A DNA stretch of 7,747 nucleotides from Lachnoclostridium phytofermentans. GTDB taxonomy: Bacteria; Bacillota; Clostridia; Lachnospirales; Lachnospiraceae. Under the pieces are notes generated by a model. The model did no database searches. It had not been told where the DNA came from and saw only the letters and a program-made list of their open reading frames with translations. The stretch spans positions 1-7,747 of the forward strand of contig DPVV01000231.1 in assembly GCA_003526525.1 (NCBI GenBank). The letters are read 5' to 3'. A program made the position numbers and the translations under genes. This document shows, piece after piece, positions 7,309-7,747 of the stretch (its first letter is position 1; the number at the start of each line of letters is the position of its first letter).

Positions 7309-7337
7309 GTTATAACACAAAAATGACCGATGGTCAA
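7309..7337 (-). promoter_or_regulatory. Promoter of the MMPL operon
   Basis: On the minus strand TTGACC (7337-7332) and TATAAC (7314-7309) are separated by exactly 17 bases, each matching the sigma-A consensus in 5 of 6 positions. Transcription would begin near 7302, leaving a leader of about 45 bases. The -35 box lies inside the distal operator, so repressor binding and polymerase binding exclude each other. Confidence 0.72.
7324..7336. promoter_or_regulatory. Distal TetR operator copy over the MMPL -35 box
   Basis: TGACC-GAT-GGTCA is a perfect 5+3+5 palindrome of a size and shape typical of TetR-family sites. Its centre is 42 bp (about four helical turns) from the centre of the proximal copy, so both would face the same side of the DNA. 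Confidence 0.7.
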
Positions 7338-7352
7338 TATCGAAGTTTAATT

Positions 7353-7374
7353 TTAATGAAAACTTAATGAAAAC
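7353..7374. repeat. Perfect 11-bp tandem direct repeat
   Basis: TTAATGAAAAC occurs twice with no spacer (7353-7363 and 7364-7374). A related TTTAAT word precedes it at 7346-7351. One-turn direct repeats are the usual target form of OmpR/PhoB-type response regulators; a role as such a site is inference. It ends 7 bases upstream of the tetR -35 and lies about 50-70 bases upstream of the MMPL transcript start. Confidence 0.55.
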
Positions 7375-7381
7375 CAAGCTA

Positions 7382-7410
7382 TTGATGTTTCAAATGTTCT
7401 GTGCTAGTAT
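7382..7410 (+). promoter_or_regulatory. Candidate promoter of the tetR-type gene
   Basis: TTGATG (7382-7387) and TAGTAT (7405-7410) are 17 bases apart, and TG at 7402-7403 gives an extended -10. A start near 7417 would leave a leader of about 64 bases. Neither TGACC-type operator overlaps this promoter. Confidence 0.5.
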
Positions 7411-7421
7411 AAAGATAATTA

Positions 7422-7470
7422 ATCGGTAGACAATAGTGTCGATAATAATTCCCCATAGATAAGAAAGGGG
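7422..7470 (+). other. Possible leader structure before the tetR-type gene
   Basis: Bases 7422-7443 can fold into an imperfect stem (ATCG/CGAT ends with two G-U pairs and an A-U pair inside, loop of about 8). After it, CCCC at 7451-7454 can pair with GGGG at 7467-7470, which is the core of the ribosome site. The second stem is only 4 bp with a 12-base loop, so any masking of the ribosome site is speculative. Confidence 0.25.
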
Positions 7471-7480
7471 CTGAGTGCTG

Positions 7481-7747
7481 ATGGGAAGAGTAACGGAAAA
7501 TAAACAAGCAAAACGAAATTCAATCTTTCATTCTTCGTTTGATTTGTTCCGGACCAAAGGTTTTTTTCAGACATCGATCTCGGATATCGTAACAAAGGCT
7601 GGAGTTGCCAAAGGTACCTTTTATCTCTATTTTAAGGACAAGTATGATTTACGAGACAAGCTTATTGCATATAAAGCAGGAACTTTGTTTCATGCAGCTG
7701 AACTTAACTTAAGTAAAACAAATATTAAAGATTTTTCGGAACGTTTG
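7481..7747 (+). CDS. TetR/AcrR family transcriptional regulator, 5' part only
   Basis: The frame is open from ATG 7481 to the right edge, giving 89 N-terminal residues without a stop. It has a TetR_N DNA-binding domain: F-D-L-F-R-T-K-G-F (20-28), then helix-turn-helix T31-S-I-S-D-I-V-T-K-A-G-V-A-K-G-T-F-Y-L-Y-F51, then K-D-K-Y-D-L (52-57). The C-terminal ligand-binding part lies beyond the window. TetR proteins act as dimers on short palindromes and release DNA on binding a small molecule. Divergent placement and two matching palindromes at the MMPL promoter mark it as the probable repressor of that operon (inference). AAAGGGGCTGA at 7464-7474 is a fair ribosome site with about 9-10 bases to ATG 7481; an in-frame GTG at 7475 is possible but too close. 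Confidence 0.9.
   Translation, partial: MGRVTENKQAKRNSIFHSSFDLFRTKGFFQTSISDIVTKAGVAKGTFYLYFKDKYDLRDKLIAYKAGTLFHAAELNLSKTNIKDFSERL

Overview
This is an AT-rich window with strong Shine-Dalgarno sites. Its protein families (LUD-domain protein, DUF1848 protein, clostridial-type MFS carrier, MMPL transporter paired with an exported Leu-x-x-Gly repeat protein) suggest a Gram-positive anaerobe of the Clostridia, probably Lachnospiraceae. That assignment rests on recognised protein style, not on a search. No rRNA, tRNA, CRISPR array or insertion sequence was seen.

Left half, plus strand. The window opens inside a LUD-domain (DUF162, lactate-utilisation type) gene whose reading frame runs in from the left edge and stops at 341. 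A DUF1848 gene follows (392-1315), starting 50 bases after that stop with a strong ribosome site; it carries a C-terminal cysteine cluster resembling a radical-SAM iron-sulfur motif. After a 194-base gap with a weak promoter candidate comes an MFS transporter (1510-2919). A long hairpin with A-rich and T-rich flanks (3034-3080) can terminate transcription from both directions, separating this block from the convergent operon on the right.

Right half. A minus-strand two-gene operon encodes an MMPL/RND-family membrane transporter (7256-5178, 692 aa) and a 642-aa exported protein (5164-3236) with a signal peptide, a probable beta-rich N-terminal region and a long Leu-x-x-Gly heptad-like repeat region. 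The two genes are 13 bases apart, and the last base of the first stop codon lies in the ribosome site of the second, so translational coupling is likely. A TetR-family regulator (7481 onward) is transcribed divergently and runs off the right edge.

The 224-base divergent region is the most informative regulatory stretch. It holds a near-consensus promoter for the MMPL operon, two copies of a TGACC-N3-GGTCA-type palindrome 42 bp apart (one over the -35, one just after the predicted transcript start), a perfect 11-bp tandem direct repeat, and an extended -10 promoter for tetR. The simplest model is that the TetR protein represses the transporter operon until it binds a ligand. The transported substrate cannot be told from the sequence.
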